Origin: Campylobacter hominis ATCC BAA-381
GTDB lineage: Bacteria; Campylobacterota; Campylobacteria; Campylobacterales; Campylobacteraceae
DNA: 64,000 bases
Assembly (NCBI RefSeq): GCF_000017585.1
Contig: NC_009714.1
Span: 1,644,663-1,708,662 of the forward strand
Direction of reading: 5' to 3'
Part shown: in pieces, positions 27,646-37,209 of the stretch
Position numbering within the stretch: the first letter of the stretch is position 1
How the letters are laid out: each line of letters starts with the position of its first letter
The notes under the pieces: generated by a model
The model's database searches: none
What the model was told of the DNA's origin: nothing
The model's input: only the letters and a program-made list of their open reading frames with translations
Position numbers and translations under genes: made by a program

Positions 27646-28605
27646 ATGAATGAAATTTTAAAAAATGCAAAAGATGTTTTAAAACTCGAAGCTGACGAAC
27701 TTATAAGACATATTGATTTAATTGGCAATGAGATTGAAAAAGCCGTCAAATTGATACTTGAATGTAAAGGAAAATTAGTCGTAACCGGTGTAGGCAAAAG
27801 CGGACACATAGGCGCTAAAATCGCCGCAACAATGGCAAGCACAGGAACACCAAGTTTTTTTGTGCATCCTACGGAAGCACTACACGGCGATCTTGGAATG
27901 ATAAGCAAAAACGATTTGGTGCTAGCTATTTCATATAGTGGTGAAAGTGAGGAACTGATTAGAATTTTGCCGCATTTAAAAAGATTTGGAGTAAAAATCA
28001 TAGCGATGGCAAAAAGCCCGAACAGCTCACTTGCTAAAATGGCGGATGTTTTTATAAGCCTTGATATCGTACGCGAGGCTTGCCCTTTAGGAGCGGCTCC
28101 GACCGTATCAACCACACTGACTTTAGCGTTAGGAGATGCGTTAGCAGTTTGTTTGATGCACGAAAGAAATTTTAAAAAAGAGGATTTTGCAAATTTTCAT
28201 CCAGGCGGAAGTCTTGGAAAAAGATTATTTTTAAAAGTTAGCGATGTTATGCGAACCGATGATTTACCGATTGTTAGCGACGATGTTAGTTTAAAAATTG
28301 CCATTAACACAATGACACACGGAAAACTTGGAAATGTTTTGTTAGTAGATAAAAACGGCGAGTTAGTTGCTATTTTAAGTGATGGAGATTTAAGAAGAGC
28401 CTTAATGGATGAAAATTTTGACATAAACAACAAAGCCGTAAATTTTGCAAGCAAAAATCCAAAAGTTATAGATAATCCTGAAATGTTAGCAAGCAGAGCT
28501 CTTGAAATCATAGAAAACTATAAAATTCAAATGCTTATCGTAGTGCGAAACAACAAACCGATCGGCACACTTCATATACATGATCTGATGAAAATCGGTA
28601 TTTAA
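27646..28605 (+). CDS. kdsD: D-arabinose-5-phosphate isomerase
   Basis: 319-aa KpsF/GutQ-family enzyme that converts ribulose-5-phosphate to arabinose-5-phosphate for Kdo synthesis (LPS or LOS core). An N-terminal SIS domain carries VTGVGKSGHIGAKIAATMAS and HPTEALHGDLGMI; two CBS domains fill about residues 200-319 (VMRTDDLPIV, GNVLLVDKNGEL, GTLHIHDLMKIGI). It begins one base after the HARE gene. A 232-bp piece of its 3' end (from 28319) is repeated almost exactly at 32160. Confidence 0.93.
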   Translation: MNEILKNAKDVLKLEADELIRHIDLIGNEIEKAVKLILECKGKLVVTGVGKSGHIGAKIAATMASTGTPSFFVHPTEALHGDLGMISKNDLVLAISYSGESEELIRILPHLKRFGVKIIAMAKSPNSSLAKMADVFISLDIVREACPLGAAPTVSTTLTLALGDALAVCLMHERNFKKEDFANFHPGGSLGKRLFLKVSDVMRTDDLPIVSDDVSLKIAINTMTHGKLGNVLLVDKNGELVAILSDGDLRRALMDENFDINNKAVNFASKNPKVIDNPEMLASRALEIIENYKIQMLIVVRNNKPIGTLHIHDLMKIGI

Positions 28606-28618
28606 AACAGGATAATCA

Positions 28619-29380
28619 ATGAGACTGAATAAATTTATTTCCCACAATACCGGCTATTCAAGGCGTGAAGCGGATGAGCTGATAAAAAATGGAAAAGTCA
28701 GTGTAAACGGACGTATTATCAGTGATTTTATAGAAATTAACGAAAGTGATAAAATACGCATAAACAAGCATTTGATAAAGCTCAAAAAAGATTTTACAAT
28801 GATTATTTATAACAAACCAAAAGGCGAGTTAGTTAGTAAAAAAGATGACAGAGGAAGAAAAACAATTTACGATTCTTTACCGAAAGGATTTTCAAAATTT
28901 GTAAGTATCGGGCGATTGGATTATGCAAGTGAAGGACTTTTGCTTTTGACAGATGCGCCGGCAATTGCGACTGCTTTAATGCAAAGCAATATAGAAAGAG
29001 AGTATTATCTTAAAGTAAAAGGCGAAATTACAGATGAAATTAAAACCGCTATGAAAGATGGATTTTTTGCAAAAGATGCCACAAAAGGCGCTCATCCTAA
29101 AACAGAGATAAAATCAATGAATTTTGCACCATTCGTAGCTTTTGATATTTTTGGAAGCAGCGGCGGATATACAAAACTTCGCGTTTTAATCAAAGAGGGA
29201 CAAAACCGCGAACTTCGCCGATTTTTTGGATATTTTGATTTGGAAGTTATGGACTTAAAACGTGTCAGTTTTGGAATAATAGATCTTGGAATGTTAAAAG
29301 AAAGCAAATGGAGATATTTTACAAATAGTGAATATGAAGAATTAAGGGGCTTTTTAAAAGAAAATAATATCAAATACTAG
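28619..29380 (+). CDS. rluB: 23S rRNA pseudouridine synthase, RluB/RsuA family
   Basis: 253 aa. An N-terminal S4 domain (MRLNKFISHNTGYSRREADEL) is followed by the RsuA-type catalytic domain with GRLDYASEGLLLLTDA holding the catalytic aspartate, and EGQNRELRRFFGYF. It isomerises a uridine in 23S rRNA (RluB) or a related site. Gap to kdsD is 13 nt, so it ends the plus-strand run from ksgA. The family is sure; RluB rather than RluE/RsuA is an inference from length and neighbourhood. Confidence 0.9.
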   Translation: MRLNKFISHNTGYSRREADELIKNGKVSVNGRIISDFIEINESDKIRINKHLIKLKKDFTMIIYNKPKGELVSKKDDRGRKTIYDSLPKGFSKFVSIGRLDYASEGLLLLTDAPAIATALMQSNIEREYYLKVKGEITDEIKTAMKDGFFAKDATKGAHPKTEIKSMNFAPFVAFDIFGSSGGYTKLRVLIKEGQNRELRRFFGYFDLEVMDLKRVSFGIIDLGMLKESKWRYFTNSEYEELRGFLKENNIKY

Positions 29381-29858
29381 CAATAACTGGAATTAGATTG
29401 TTAAAATTTTTCAATTTATACAATAAAGATTGAAATTTCTAAAATTTTGCTGTATAAATAACAGAATAATGAATTGAAAATTAAATTATACTTAAAATTT
29501 TATTTTGAAAGCATGAGAAATATTTTTTGTAATTGTTTATCGAAATTTAATAAAACAAATATAGCAAATAATTTAAACATGTAATTATTTAAGCAACTTA
29601 ACTCTATACAAAGCAGCTATTAAAACTAACAAAGAATAGATGAAAAAATTACCGCTTTTTAGTAATTTAAACAAAATATAATATATTTAAAGCTAAAGAA
29701 GCCTTTTATGATATAAAGAAGTAAAATAACTTTAAAAATGAACTTAATATTGCGCAAGTTAAGATTAAATACAAATACCTATTAAAAACTGATAAGAAAA
29801 ATAGTTAAATTTTAAGTGAGCCGATTTCAAAAAATAGAGTAAAATAAATGACAAAACT
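29381..29858. other. Gene-free DNA between rluB and repeat copy 1
   Basis: Stops in all frames, many A/T runs, no gene seen. Forms the left border of a decayed region extending to 33483. Confidence 0.5.
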
Positions 29859-29974
29859 AAAATTTTTAACTTTATTGAATTAAATTTCAACATAAAAGCG
29901 GAATTTTTATTTATTAAAATTCGTAAATCGCTATTTTCAGAAAACAAAAAAGCAAATAACTGTTTGCTGTAATT
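29859..29974 (+). repeat. 116-bp direct repeat, copy 1
   Basis: Nearly identical to 32678-32795: a few substitutions and two one-base indels, both in homopolymers (T4/T5 and A6/A7). The plus frame reads KIFNFIELNFNIKAEFLF followed by IKIRKSLF in both copies (one I/V change), with mainly synonymous differences, so it may be the shared remains of a gene. It ends in AGCAAATAACTGTTTGCT, a hairpin that on the minus strand precedes a T run. Confidence 0.8.
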
Positions 29975-30034
29975 TATAAACATAATAGATGCGGTTTTTT
30001 AGAAAAACTATATTTGATTTGGTTATAAAAATTC

Positions 30035-30226
30035 CTAATTTATTAAAACTGACAAGTTTTCAAGAAATTTAAGTAAATCTGATTTTACTCTTTTGTCGAT
30101 ACGTTTAGCTAATAATGTAATGCAAAGCTACTACTCATAAAGATTTTTAAATTTAAGTTCTGTAACTGGTTTGTCAAAATGCTTTAGAAATAACTCTTTT
30201 ATTAAATTTATCTCTTTTTTTGATTC
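30035..30226 (-). pseudogene. nth: Remnant of endonuclease III (nth), N-terminal part
   Basis: The minus frame reads EINLIKELFLKHFDKPVTEL, KFKNLYE, two stops, then LCITLLAKRIDKRVKSDLLK. This matches the Nth opening, in which KNLYELL is followed by a segment ending in TDKRVN. The helix-hairpin-helix, catalytic and iron-sulfur regions are absent. Divergent from peb4, as I recall for C. jejuni (Cj0595c nth next to peb4), which supports the call. Base-excision repair must use another copy or enzyme. Confidence 0.55.
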
Positions 30227-30287
30227 TCATTTTAAGAATTTTAGCCTAAATTTTGCAAAAATTAAGTATTTCTTTGCCATTACCGGA

Positions 30288-30315
30288 TATAATAATTTAA
30301 TTTTTTAAGAAAGGT
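30288..30315 (+). promoter_or_regulatory. peb4 promoter and ribosome-binding site
   Basis: TATAAT at 30288-30293 is a perfect -10 hexamer; AAGAAAGG at 30308-30315 is a ribosome site 5 nt before the ATG at 30321. Confidence 0.6.
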
Positions 30316-30320
30316 TTTAT

Positions 30321-31136
30321 ATGAAAAAAGTTTTATTTACAGCTTTAAGCTTAGCAGTAGCTATGAATTTAAATGCTAAAGTTTTTGCAACAGTTGATGG
30401 AAAGGACATAACTGATGCTGATCTTACACCTATGCTTGCAGGAATGCCGGGAGTTAATTTTGAAGCTCTTCCAGCTGAACTTCAAAATCAAGTAATTGAT
30501 AAGGCAATTGATTTAAGATTGTTAATCAATGAGGCTAAAAAAAACGGTATTGAAAAAGATGAGCTTTATAAAAAACAGCTTGAAATTGCAAAAGATAATA
30601 TTGCTTTAAGAACTTGGCAAGAAAAAGAGTTTAACAACATAAAAGTAAGCGATAAAGAAATAGAAGATTTTTATAATAAAAACAAAGATAAATTTATTGA
30701 GCCGGCATCTATTGCAGCTAGCCATATTTTAGTTGAAAAAGAAGATAATGCTAAAAAAATTATAGCTGATTTAAGTAAGCTAAAAGGTGATGCGTTAAAG
30801 AAAAAATTTGCTGAAATTGCAAAAGAAAAAAGTCTTGATCCAAGTGGTAAACAAAATGGTGGAGATTTAGGATACTTTGTAAAAGAGCAAATGGTTCCTG
30901 AGTTTGGTGAAGCAGCCAATAAGCTTAAAAAAGGTGAGCTTACTAAAACTCCTGTAAAAACTAAATTTGGCTATCATATAATACTTAAAAATGATGCAAA
31001 AGATAAAAAGCAACTTGATCTAGCTGAAGTTAAAGACCATATCAAAAACATTGTAAAACAAGAGAAATTTCAAGCAGATTTTGAGAAAAAAATAAAAGAT
31101 TTAAAATCAAAAGCAAAAATTGAATATAAAAAATAA
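30321..31136 (+). CDS. peb4: Periplasmic peptidyl-prolyl isomerase, PEB4/Cbf2 family
   Basis: 271-aa SurA-like chaperone that helps fold outer-membrane proteins in the periplasm. Signal peptide MKKVLFTALSLAVAMNLNA; N-terminal chaperone helices about 20-125; parvulin (PpiC) domain about 130-230 with SHILVEKE, GGDLGYFVKEQMVPEF and TKFGYHIILKND; helical C-terminus. It is intact while both neighbours (nth and fba) are decayed, which suggests selection. Own promoter upstream. Ten bases separate it from the fba remnant. Confidence 0.93.
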   Translation: MKKVLFTALSLAVAMNLNAKVFATVDGKDITDADLTPMLAGMPGVNFEALPAELQNQVIDKAIDLRLLINEAKKNGIEKDELYKKQLEIAKDNIALRTWQEKEFNNIKVSDKEIEDFYNKNKDKFIEPASIAASHILVEKEDNAKKIIADLSKLKGDALKKKFAEIAKEKSLDPSGKQNGGDLGYFVKEQMVPEFGEAANKLKKGELTKTPVKTKFGYHIILKNDAKDKKQLDLAEVKDHIKNIVKQEKFQADFEKKIKDLKSKAKIEYKK

Positions 31137-31145
31137 GGATTTTAA

Positions 31146-31904
31146 ATGGATGTTTTAGATGTTGTAAATGCAGGTGTTTTAGGCGGCGATGAAGCGATCA
31201 AGCTTTATAAGTGAGGGATTTGCTATAATGTAGTTGGAACAAATTCTATAAATGCAGTTTTAGAAAGCGCAAAAAAAGTTAATTCACCCGTAATAGTCCA
31301 GTTTTCAAATGGTGGAGCAGGTTTTGTGGCAGGAAAAACCTGCCAAGAAGCCGATGTTTTGGGGGCAATAAGTGGAGCAAGACATGTTCATTTGCTAACA
31401 AAACATTATGGCATTCCTGTGATTTTACATACTGATCATGCTGCTAGAAAACTTCTTCCTTGGATTGATTCTTTAATTGAAGCTAGTAGAGAAAATATCA
31501 AGCTTTTTAAAAAACCACTTTTTACTTCTCATATGCTTGATTTAAGCGTTGAGAGTTTGGATGAAAATTTAAGTACTTGTGAAGAGTATCTTAAAACTCT
31601 AAGCAAATTAGACATAGCTTTGGAAATTGAGCTTGGAGTAACTGGTGGAGAAGAAGATGGTGTTGATAATACAAATGTTGATAATGCACTTTTATATACT
31701 CAGCCAAAAGATGTTGCTCAAGCATTTGAAAGACTTGGTAAAATAAGTGATAAATTTACAATTGCAGCAAGTTTTGGTAATGTTCATGGTGTATATAAAC
31801 TAGGCAATGTTGTTCTAAGACCTGAAATTTTAAAAAATTCCCAAAAATTTGTATTAGAAAATTCAAATCCGAAAGTGCAGAAACAACTTCAAAATAAGAT
31901 ATAA
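31146..31904 (+). pseudogene. fba: Broken class II fructose-bisphosphate aldolase
   Basis: Starts MDVLDVVNAGVLGGDEAIKL and hits TGA after 22 codons. EGFAI then runs into TAG in place of the expected PAVNVVG. From about 31230 the third frame gives a good match (INAVLESAKKVNSPVIVQF, ISGARHVHLLTKHYG, ILHTDHAARKLLPWID, TGGEEDGVDNT, IAASFGNVHGVYK). At least two small deletions in the first 100 bases and loss of the last third (after NSQKF) destroy it. The zinc-binding HTDHAA site survives but not the C-terminal substrate loop. Confidence 0.9.
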
Positions 31905-31936
31905 TTCACTTATAATTTATCAACATATAAATTTAA

Positions 31937-32104
31937 ACTATCAATTTTAAAACACTCAGAGTATCAACAGTTAAAAAATATTTGGAAATTTCAATAGAAT
32001 TACTACCTTTAAATATCGACGGTAAAGAATTCTCTAAAGAAATTAAAGCTTCAGATGTTAGCGACAATTTAATGTTTTTAAAATCCATAAGATTAAAATT
32101 TTAA
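31937..32104 (+). pseudogene. Unidentified coding remnant
   Basis: 55 open codons without a start (TLRVSTVKKYLEISIELLPL, NIDGKEFSKEIKASDVSDNL, ending FLKSIRLKF and TAA). Codon use looks coding, but there is no family match. It is inserted between the fba remnant and the kdsD fragment. Confidence 0.3.
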
Positions 32105-32105
32105 T

Positions 32106-32395
32106 TATACATATAACCGATTCCGTTAAGCATTGTCAGTTTGAAAATCGCGATAAATTCGATAACACACGGAAAACTTGGAAATGTTTTGTTAGTAGAT
32201 AAAAACGGTGAGTTAGTTGCTATTTTAAGTGATGGAGATTTAAGAAGAGCCTTAATGGATAAAAATTTTGACATAAACAACAAAGCCGTAAATTTTGCAA
32301 GTAAAAATCCAAAAGTTATAGATAATCCTGAAATGTTAGCAAGCAGAGCTCTTGAAATTATAGAAAACTATAAAATTCAAATGCTTATCGTATAA
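32106..32395 (+). pseudogene. Partial copy of kdsD (C-terminal CBS region)
   Basis: From 32160 the sequence matches kdsD from 28319 over about 232 bp with only four differences (three synonymous, one Glu to Lys), then breaks off at a TAA after QMLIV. Upstream (32106-32159) it is still alignable with kdsD but far more diverged. The sugar isomerase domain is missing, so no enzyme is made. A TTG at 32141 would allow an 84-aa CBS-like peptide. Confidence 0.85.
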
Positions 32396-33483
32396 AAAAT
32401 GAAAAAGTTAGTAGAAAATACGGTTAGATACTAACAAAACGTTAGAATTTTGTTTGTATATTAAATTAGCCAGTGTTAAAAATGCGGAAATTGGCAAATT
32501 TCAATTAAATAACTAATAAAAAAATTTAAATTAATTTTACAAACAATAAATTAACCAAAAAAATATGTATTTAAAATTTCAACATTTACAAAAAGTAATT
32601 TATTTAACAAAATTTTACGATAAAATCCGAAACAGTATAAGATAATATTTAAAAATGGTTAAAAAGTGAAACCGGATAAAATTTTTAATTTTATTGAATT
32701 AAATTTCAACGTAAAAGCGGAATTTTTATTTATTAAAATTCGTAAATCGCTATTTTTCAGAAAACAAAAAAAGCAAATAACTGTTTGCTGCAATTATGAA
32801 AATAAATGGTATAAAAATTAGACTTGTAAAAGACGAATTTGGATTATAAATCTAAAATGCGAGTCCACTTTGAGTATAATTTTAAGAGATAATAAGCAAA
32901 TATTCCTGTGTATCGTATACATAAAACTCTAGTCGATAAGCATAAATTTAAACTCAAAAATAGATATAAATTTACTATTTAATCTAATAAAATTTGGTTT
33001 TAAATTAGTTAAGAAAAACTAAATTTCATAATATTTTTTTTAAATTAAACAATTTTGATTTTTTATCTTTTATATATAAAAATGACGAAGCGGAGCCAAA
33101 AAAGAGCCATAAATCAGTTTTAAAATACAGTTATTTAGTAAAGAAATAATATTTTACTAAAAAATTTGAAAAACTTAAGTCAATTGCAAAATCTTATAAA
33201 TGTATTTATCTACGGCTCTTTGCTATATTTTATTTATTAAAATTATTTTTTCTTTCTTATAAAATTTATTTAAATATTTTTATATGCTTTGTCATTTTGC
33301 GTTTACCATCTTAAAGCACTTTTGAAACTTATGGTTTAACTGATAATAAATTATTTCTTAAAACTTTTGAAATTATACCAACTGCAAATACGTAAAATTT
33401 TAAATTAAAATATAAAAAGATGAAACTTCGGCGAAATTTTTAAAATCGTTTGAAATTTTTAAATTTCACCGAAATTTAGAAGA
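32396..33483. other. Gene-free decayed stretch up to typA
   Basis: No intact gene. It holds repeat copy 2 (32678-32795), GTTAG/CTAAC pentamers at 32407-32445, and short open pieces such as PVYRIHKTLVDKHKFKLK near 32910 that may be remnants. Confidence 0.5.
32678..32795 (+). repeat. 116-bp direct repeat, copy 2
   Basis: Second copy of 29859-29974, same orientation, about 2.8 kb away. The pair brackets the nth/peb4/fba/kdsD-fragment segment. A GTG at 32667 could start a 51-codon reading of this copy. Confidence 0.8.
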
Positions 33484-35292
33484 TTATTTTGTTTTATTTG
33501 CCATTCTACGGCGTGTAATAGGATCCAAATAGCGCTTTCTAACACGAATATTTTGCGGCGTAACCTCAACAAGCTCGTCTTCTTCAATCCATTCAAGCGC
33601 TCGCTCCAAATTTAAAATTCTTGGCGGAACCAATTTTATCGCGTCATCACTTCCGCTAGCTCTGACATTTGTAAGATTTTTGCCTTTGATAGGATTTACG
33701 TCCAAATCGTTCGGTCTACTATGCTCACCAATTATCATACCTATATAAACCTTAGCTTGTGGTGCTATGAAAAGAACTCCGCGATCTTGCAGATTCCAAA
33801 GAGAATAAGCAAGCGCAACACCGTTTTCCATACTTACCAATGAACCGTTTGTTCTATGCTCGACATTTCCTATCATAGGACGAAATTCCAAAAAGCTATG
33901 ATTCATAATGCCCTCGCCTTTTGTATCCGTCATAAATTGAGACCTGAAGCCTATTAATCCGCGCGCCGGAATCTCAAACTCAAGGCGTGTTTGGCCATCA
34001 CCCGTAGGAACCATTGTTTTCATTTCGGCTTTGCGTTTACCAAGCTTTTCAATAACAACTCCGGTACACTCATCAGGCGCGTCAATAACCAAATGCTCAA
34101 AAGGTTCACATTTTACGCCATTTATTTCTTTTACAATAACTTCGGGTCTTCCAAGACAAAATTCAAAGCCCTCCCTACGCATATTTTCAGCTAAGATTGT
34201 AATTTGAAGTTCGCCTCTGCCGCTTACTTTAAATTTTCCTTCTCCTACATTTTCATAACGCATGGCAATATTTGTTTTCATTTCGTTTTCCAAACGTTCG
34301 TCAATTTTATTTGAAGTTACAAATTTTCCTTCCGTTCCTGCCAAAGGTCCATCATTTACGCTAAAAATTACGCTTAAAGTCGGTTCTTCGATATGCAAAG
34401 CTTCAAGCGGTTTAGGATGTGCTGGATCTACTATACTGTCTCCTACATCAAGCGCATCAAATCCGGCAATTGCTACGATGTCACCAACTCCTGCTTCGTT
34501 TATTTCACGTCTTTGAAGTCCCAAAAAGCCGATAAGCTTACTGATTCTTCCGGTTTGTCTTGTGCCGTCGGCTTTTATAAGCATTACATTCTGATTTTTT
34601 GAAATTTTGCCGTTAAAAATTCTTGCAATGCCGATTTTACCTACATAATTGTCATAATCAAGCGTAAAAACTTGAAGTTGCAAAGGATTTTCATCTTTTC
34701 CGCTAGGACTTGGCACATGGGCTATAATAGTCTCAAATAACGGTTTCATATCGTTATTTGTATCGTCTAAAGCATATTTTGCATAACCGTTTTTTGCAGC
34801 CGCATAAATAACCGGAAAATCAAGTTGTTCATCATTTGCGCCAAGCGCTACAAAAAGATCAAAAATTTCATTTATTACTTTGTCAGGATTTGCAGCCGGT
34901 TTATCAATCTTATTTATTACGACAATCGGACGCAAACCTAAAGAAAGCGCCTTTTTAACGACGAATTTAGTTTGAGGCATTACGCCTTCCTGTGCGTCAA
35001 CCAAAAGCAAAACGCCATCAACCATTTTTAGCACGCGTTCTACTTCTCCGCCAAAATCGGCGTGACCCGGAGTATCTATGATATTGATTTTAACGCCATT
35101 ATAATTAATGGCAGTATTTTTTGATAAAATAGTAATTCCACGCTCTTTTTCTATATCGTTACTATCCATCACGCGATCGCCTACGACTTCGTGATCATTA
35201 AAAGTTCCTGATTGCTTTAAAAGTTGGTCTACAATTGTCGTTTTTCCGTGATCTACGTGCGCAATAACTGCAATATTTCGTATATTTTCCAA
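33484..35292 (-). CDS. typA: Ribosome-associated GTPase TypA/BipA
   Basis: 602-aa translational GTPase related to EF-G that assists ribosome assembly and stress or cold responses. G1 [10 protein letters not shown]2 region [12 protein letters not shown]3 [12 protein letters not shown] and G4 NKID are intact, followed by EF-G-like domains II and V and the TypA-specific C-terminal domain ([31 protein letters not shown]-like [12 protein letters not shown]). Normal length. A TATAAT box (35321-35326, minus) preceded by TTTTG lies about 30 nt upstream; GGAG sits before the ATG. Confidence 0.97.
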   Translation of the reverse strand: MENIRNIAVIAHVDHGKTTIVDQLLKQSGTFNDHEVVGDRVMDSNDIEKERGITILSKNTAINYNGVKINIIDTPGHADFGGEVERVLKMVDGVLLLVDAQEGVMPQTKFVVKKALSLGLRPIVVINKIDKPAANPDKVINEIFDLFVALGANDEQLDFPVIYAAAKNGYAKYALDDTNNDMKPLFETIIAHVPSPSGKDENPLQLQVFTLDYDNYVGKIGIARIFNGKISKNQNVMLIKADGTRQTGRISKLIGFLGLQRREINEAGVGDIVAIAGFDALDVGDSIVDPAHPKPLEALHIEEPTLSVIFSVNDGPLAGTEGKFVTSNKIDERLENEMKTNIAMRYENVGEGKFKVSGRGELQITILAENMRREGFEFCLGRPEVIVKEINGVKCEPFEHLVIDAPDECTGVVIEKLGKRKAEMKTMVPTGDGQTRLEFEIPARGLIGFRSQFMTDTKGEGIMNHSFLEFRPMIGNVEHRTNGSLVSMENGVALAYSLWNLQDRGVLFIAPQAKVYIGMIIGEHSRPNDLDVNPIKGKNLTNVRASGSDDAIKLVPPRILNLERALEWIEEDELVEVTPQNIRVRKRYLDPITRRRMANKTK

Positions 35293-35320
35293 ATTTTTCT
35301 CCTGTGTATTAAAACTTATG

Positions 35321-35326
35321 ATTATA
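35321..35326 (-). promoter_or_regulatory. typA -10 box
   Basis: TATAAT on the minus strand in the context AAAATTTTGTATAAT, an extended Campylobacter sigma-70 type element, 28 nt before the start codon. Confidence 0.6.
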
Positions 35327-35444
35327 CAAAAATTTTGCTTATAAAATATTTTAAAAATTTTCGTCAGTCTTAAACATTCATTGAAATATTTAATTAAAAA
35401 AATATTTTTCTTTACCGATGGTAATCACATAAAAACGTTTTTAT

Positions 35445-35467
35445 ACTAACCGTTAGTAAATTGTTAG
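35445..35467. promoter_or_regulatory. ACTAACCGTTAGT palindrome with extra GTTAG
   Basis: A 13-bp palindrome (35445-35457, odd centre) plus a further GTTAG at 35463-35467 lies 165 bp before the antiporter gene. It could be a repressor site; the rest of 35293-35632 has only promoter-like sequence (TATACT at 35595-35600). Confidence 0.25.
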
Positions 35468-35632
35468 TTTGTTTTGTTTGGCGCTTTATGTCGAAATTTT
35501 ATAATAAAAGCATTATTTCAACTTTACTGACAAACAGGAAATTATTTCATAATATTTTTTAAACTGAAATTTCGTAATTTTAGTTAAATTTCGTTATACT
35601 CTTCGCGAAAATTTTAAATTTTAAGGAAAAAA

Positions 35633-36931
35633 ATGCTGACAAATCCTGTTTTAGTGAGTATAATCGTGATGATGGCACTATGCCTTTTAAGATGTAATGT
35701 GATGCTTTCGATTTTGATTTCTGCAATGATTGCTACGTTTTTAAGTTCGATTCCATTGGACAAAGCCTTATCTCTTTTCATAGACGGAATGGGTGGAAAT
35801 TTGGAAACCGCGCTTTCATATATACTTCTTGGCGTAATTGCAACAGCGATTTCGAAAACAAATCTTACGACAATTCTAGTAAATTTTGTAGCCTCTATAA
35901 TAACCGGCAAAAAATATATTTTTATATTTTCAATAGCATTTTTTTCATGTTTTTCGCAAAATTTAATACCTGTTCATATTGCTTTTATACCGATTTTAAT
36001 TCCACCGCTTCTTAGCGTGATGAATCGTTTGAAAATCGACAGACGCGCCGTAGCCTGCGCTCTTACATTTGCTCTTCAAACGCCGTATATTTCTTTGCCG
36101 CTCGGTTTTGGATTGATATTTTTCGGACTTATACAAAAAGAATTGCAACACAATGGAATAAATGTCGCAATTAGCGATATCGGCTCTGTTATGTGGCTAT
36201 CAGCGATTCCTATGATTTTTGGGCTTATTCTTGCCGTTTGGTATTTTAGAAAACCTAGAGAATATAAGCAAAACAATCAAACCGAAAATGAAAAAATAAA
36301 TTATGAAAAACCGAAAATGACATATAAAGAATTTGGTGTGCTAATTGGAGTTACGGCAACTTTTATCGTGCAACTTTTATCTTCATCAATGCCGTTGGCT
36401 GCGCTAATAGGAATTATCGCTATGATTTTAACCGGAGGAATCAAGTATAAAAAAATGGATGAAACTTTTAACGGCGGCGTACATATGATGGGCTTTATAG
36501 CTTTTATTATGCTGGTAGCGGCAGGTTACGGCGCAGTCATTCGTGAAACGGGCGGAATAAACGAACTTGTCAATTTAGCGGCTTCTTTTTCTAACGGAAA
36601 ACTTGGTGGCGCAATTTTAATGCTTGTAATAGGTCTTTTTGTAACAATGGGAATCGGCACAAGCTTCGGTACAATTCCAATAATTGCAGCGATTTATTGT
36701 CCGCTTGCAAGCACGCTTGGCTTTAGCATTCCGGCTACAATTTTACTTATAGGAATCGCGGCGGCCGTCGGAGACGCAGGAAGCCCGGCAAGCGACAGCA
36801 CCCTTGGACCTACTTCCGGATTAAACGCTGATGGAAATCACAATCATGTCTGGGATACTTGCGTGCCTACGTTTATATTTTTTAACATACCGTTAATTGT
36901 TTTTGGTGTAATATTTGCGGTATTTTTGTAA
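35633..36931 (+). CDS. NhaC/YuiF-type sodium-proton antiporter family membrane protein
   Basis: 432 aa, about 11 transmembrane helices, of the ion-transporter superfamily that includes Na+/H+ antiporters and putative amino-acid permeases. Family signatures include LSYILLGVIATAISKTNLT, GTSFGTIPIIAAIY, and DAGSPASDSTLGPTSGLNADG near the C-terminus. Good ribosome site (AAGGA). It is monocistronic, between typA (divergent) and a strong terminator. Sodium/proton exchange is the annotation usually given; amino-acid transport is possible. Confidence 0.82.
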   Translation: MLTNPVLVSIIVMMALCLLRCNVMLSILISAMIATFLSSIPLDKALSLFIDGMGGNLETALSYILLGVIATAISKTNLTTILVNFVASIITGKKYIFIFSIAFFSCFSQNLIPVHIAFIPILIPPLLSVMNRLKIDRRAVACALTFALQTPYISLPLGFGLIFFGLIQKELQHNGINVAISDIGSVMWLSAIPMIFGLILAVWYFRKPREYKQNNQTENEKINYEKPKMTYKEFGVLIGVTATFIVQLLSSSMPLAALIGIIAMILTGGIKYKKMDETFNGGVHMMGFIAFIMLVAAGYGAVIRETGGINELVNLAASFSNGKLGGAILMLVIGLFVTMGIGTSFGTIPIIAAIYCPLASTLGFSIPATILLIGIAAAVGDAGSPASDSTLGPTSGLNADGNHNHVWDTCVPTFIFFNIPLIVFGVIFAVFL

Positions 36932-36976
36932 TGCTTGAAATAAAATACAATAAATTGCCAAATTTTGCTTTAAAAA

Positions 36977-37013
36977 AATGAAGTATATGAGATATTTATA
37001 TACTTCATTTTTT
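36977..37013 (+). terminator. Terminator of the antiporter gene
   Basis: Perfect 12-bp arms (36977-36988 and 36999-37010), 10-nt loop, then a T run; 45 bp after the stop codon. Confidence 0.75.
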
Positions 37014-37183
37014 ATGAAATTTTATCAATAAAATTTGAAATATTGACAAAATTCTTAAAAACTTTGAATGTCTAATGCGGTAATTAAATTACATAAATTA
37101 TGTTTTTAAAACAGCTTTTCATACCATAAAAGATTTTTTAGCAAAAATGTTATTATGTAGAAAAGATTTTATAAGAAATTTAA

Positions 37184-37205
37184 AAGCCCCGAATTTATGG
37201 GGCTT
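37184..37205 (-). terminator. Terminator of the aldehyde dehydrogenase gene
   Basis: AAGCCCC (37184-37190) pairs with GGGGCTT (37199-37205), 8-nt loop; on the minus strand TTTTAAATTT follows. It lies just past the stop at 37210. Confidence 0.75.
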
Positions 37206-37209
37206 AATT

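Noticed and set aside
29859-32795. Composite transposon
   Set aside because: The flanking repeats lack inverted ends and no transposase is present.
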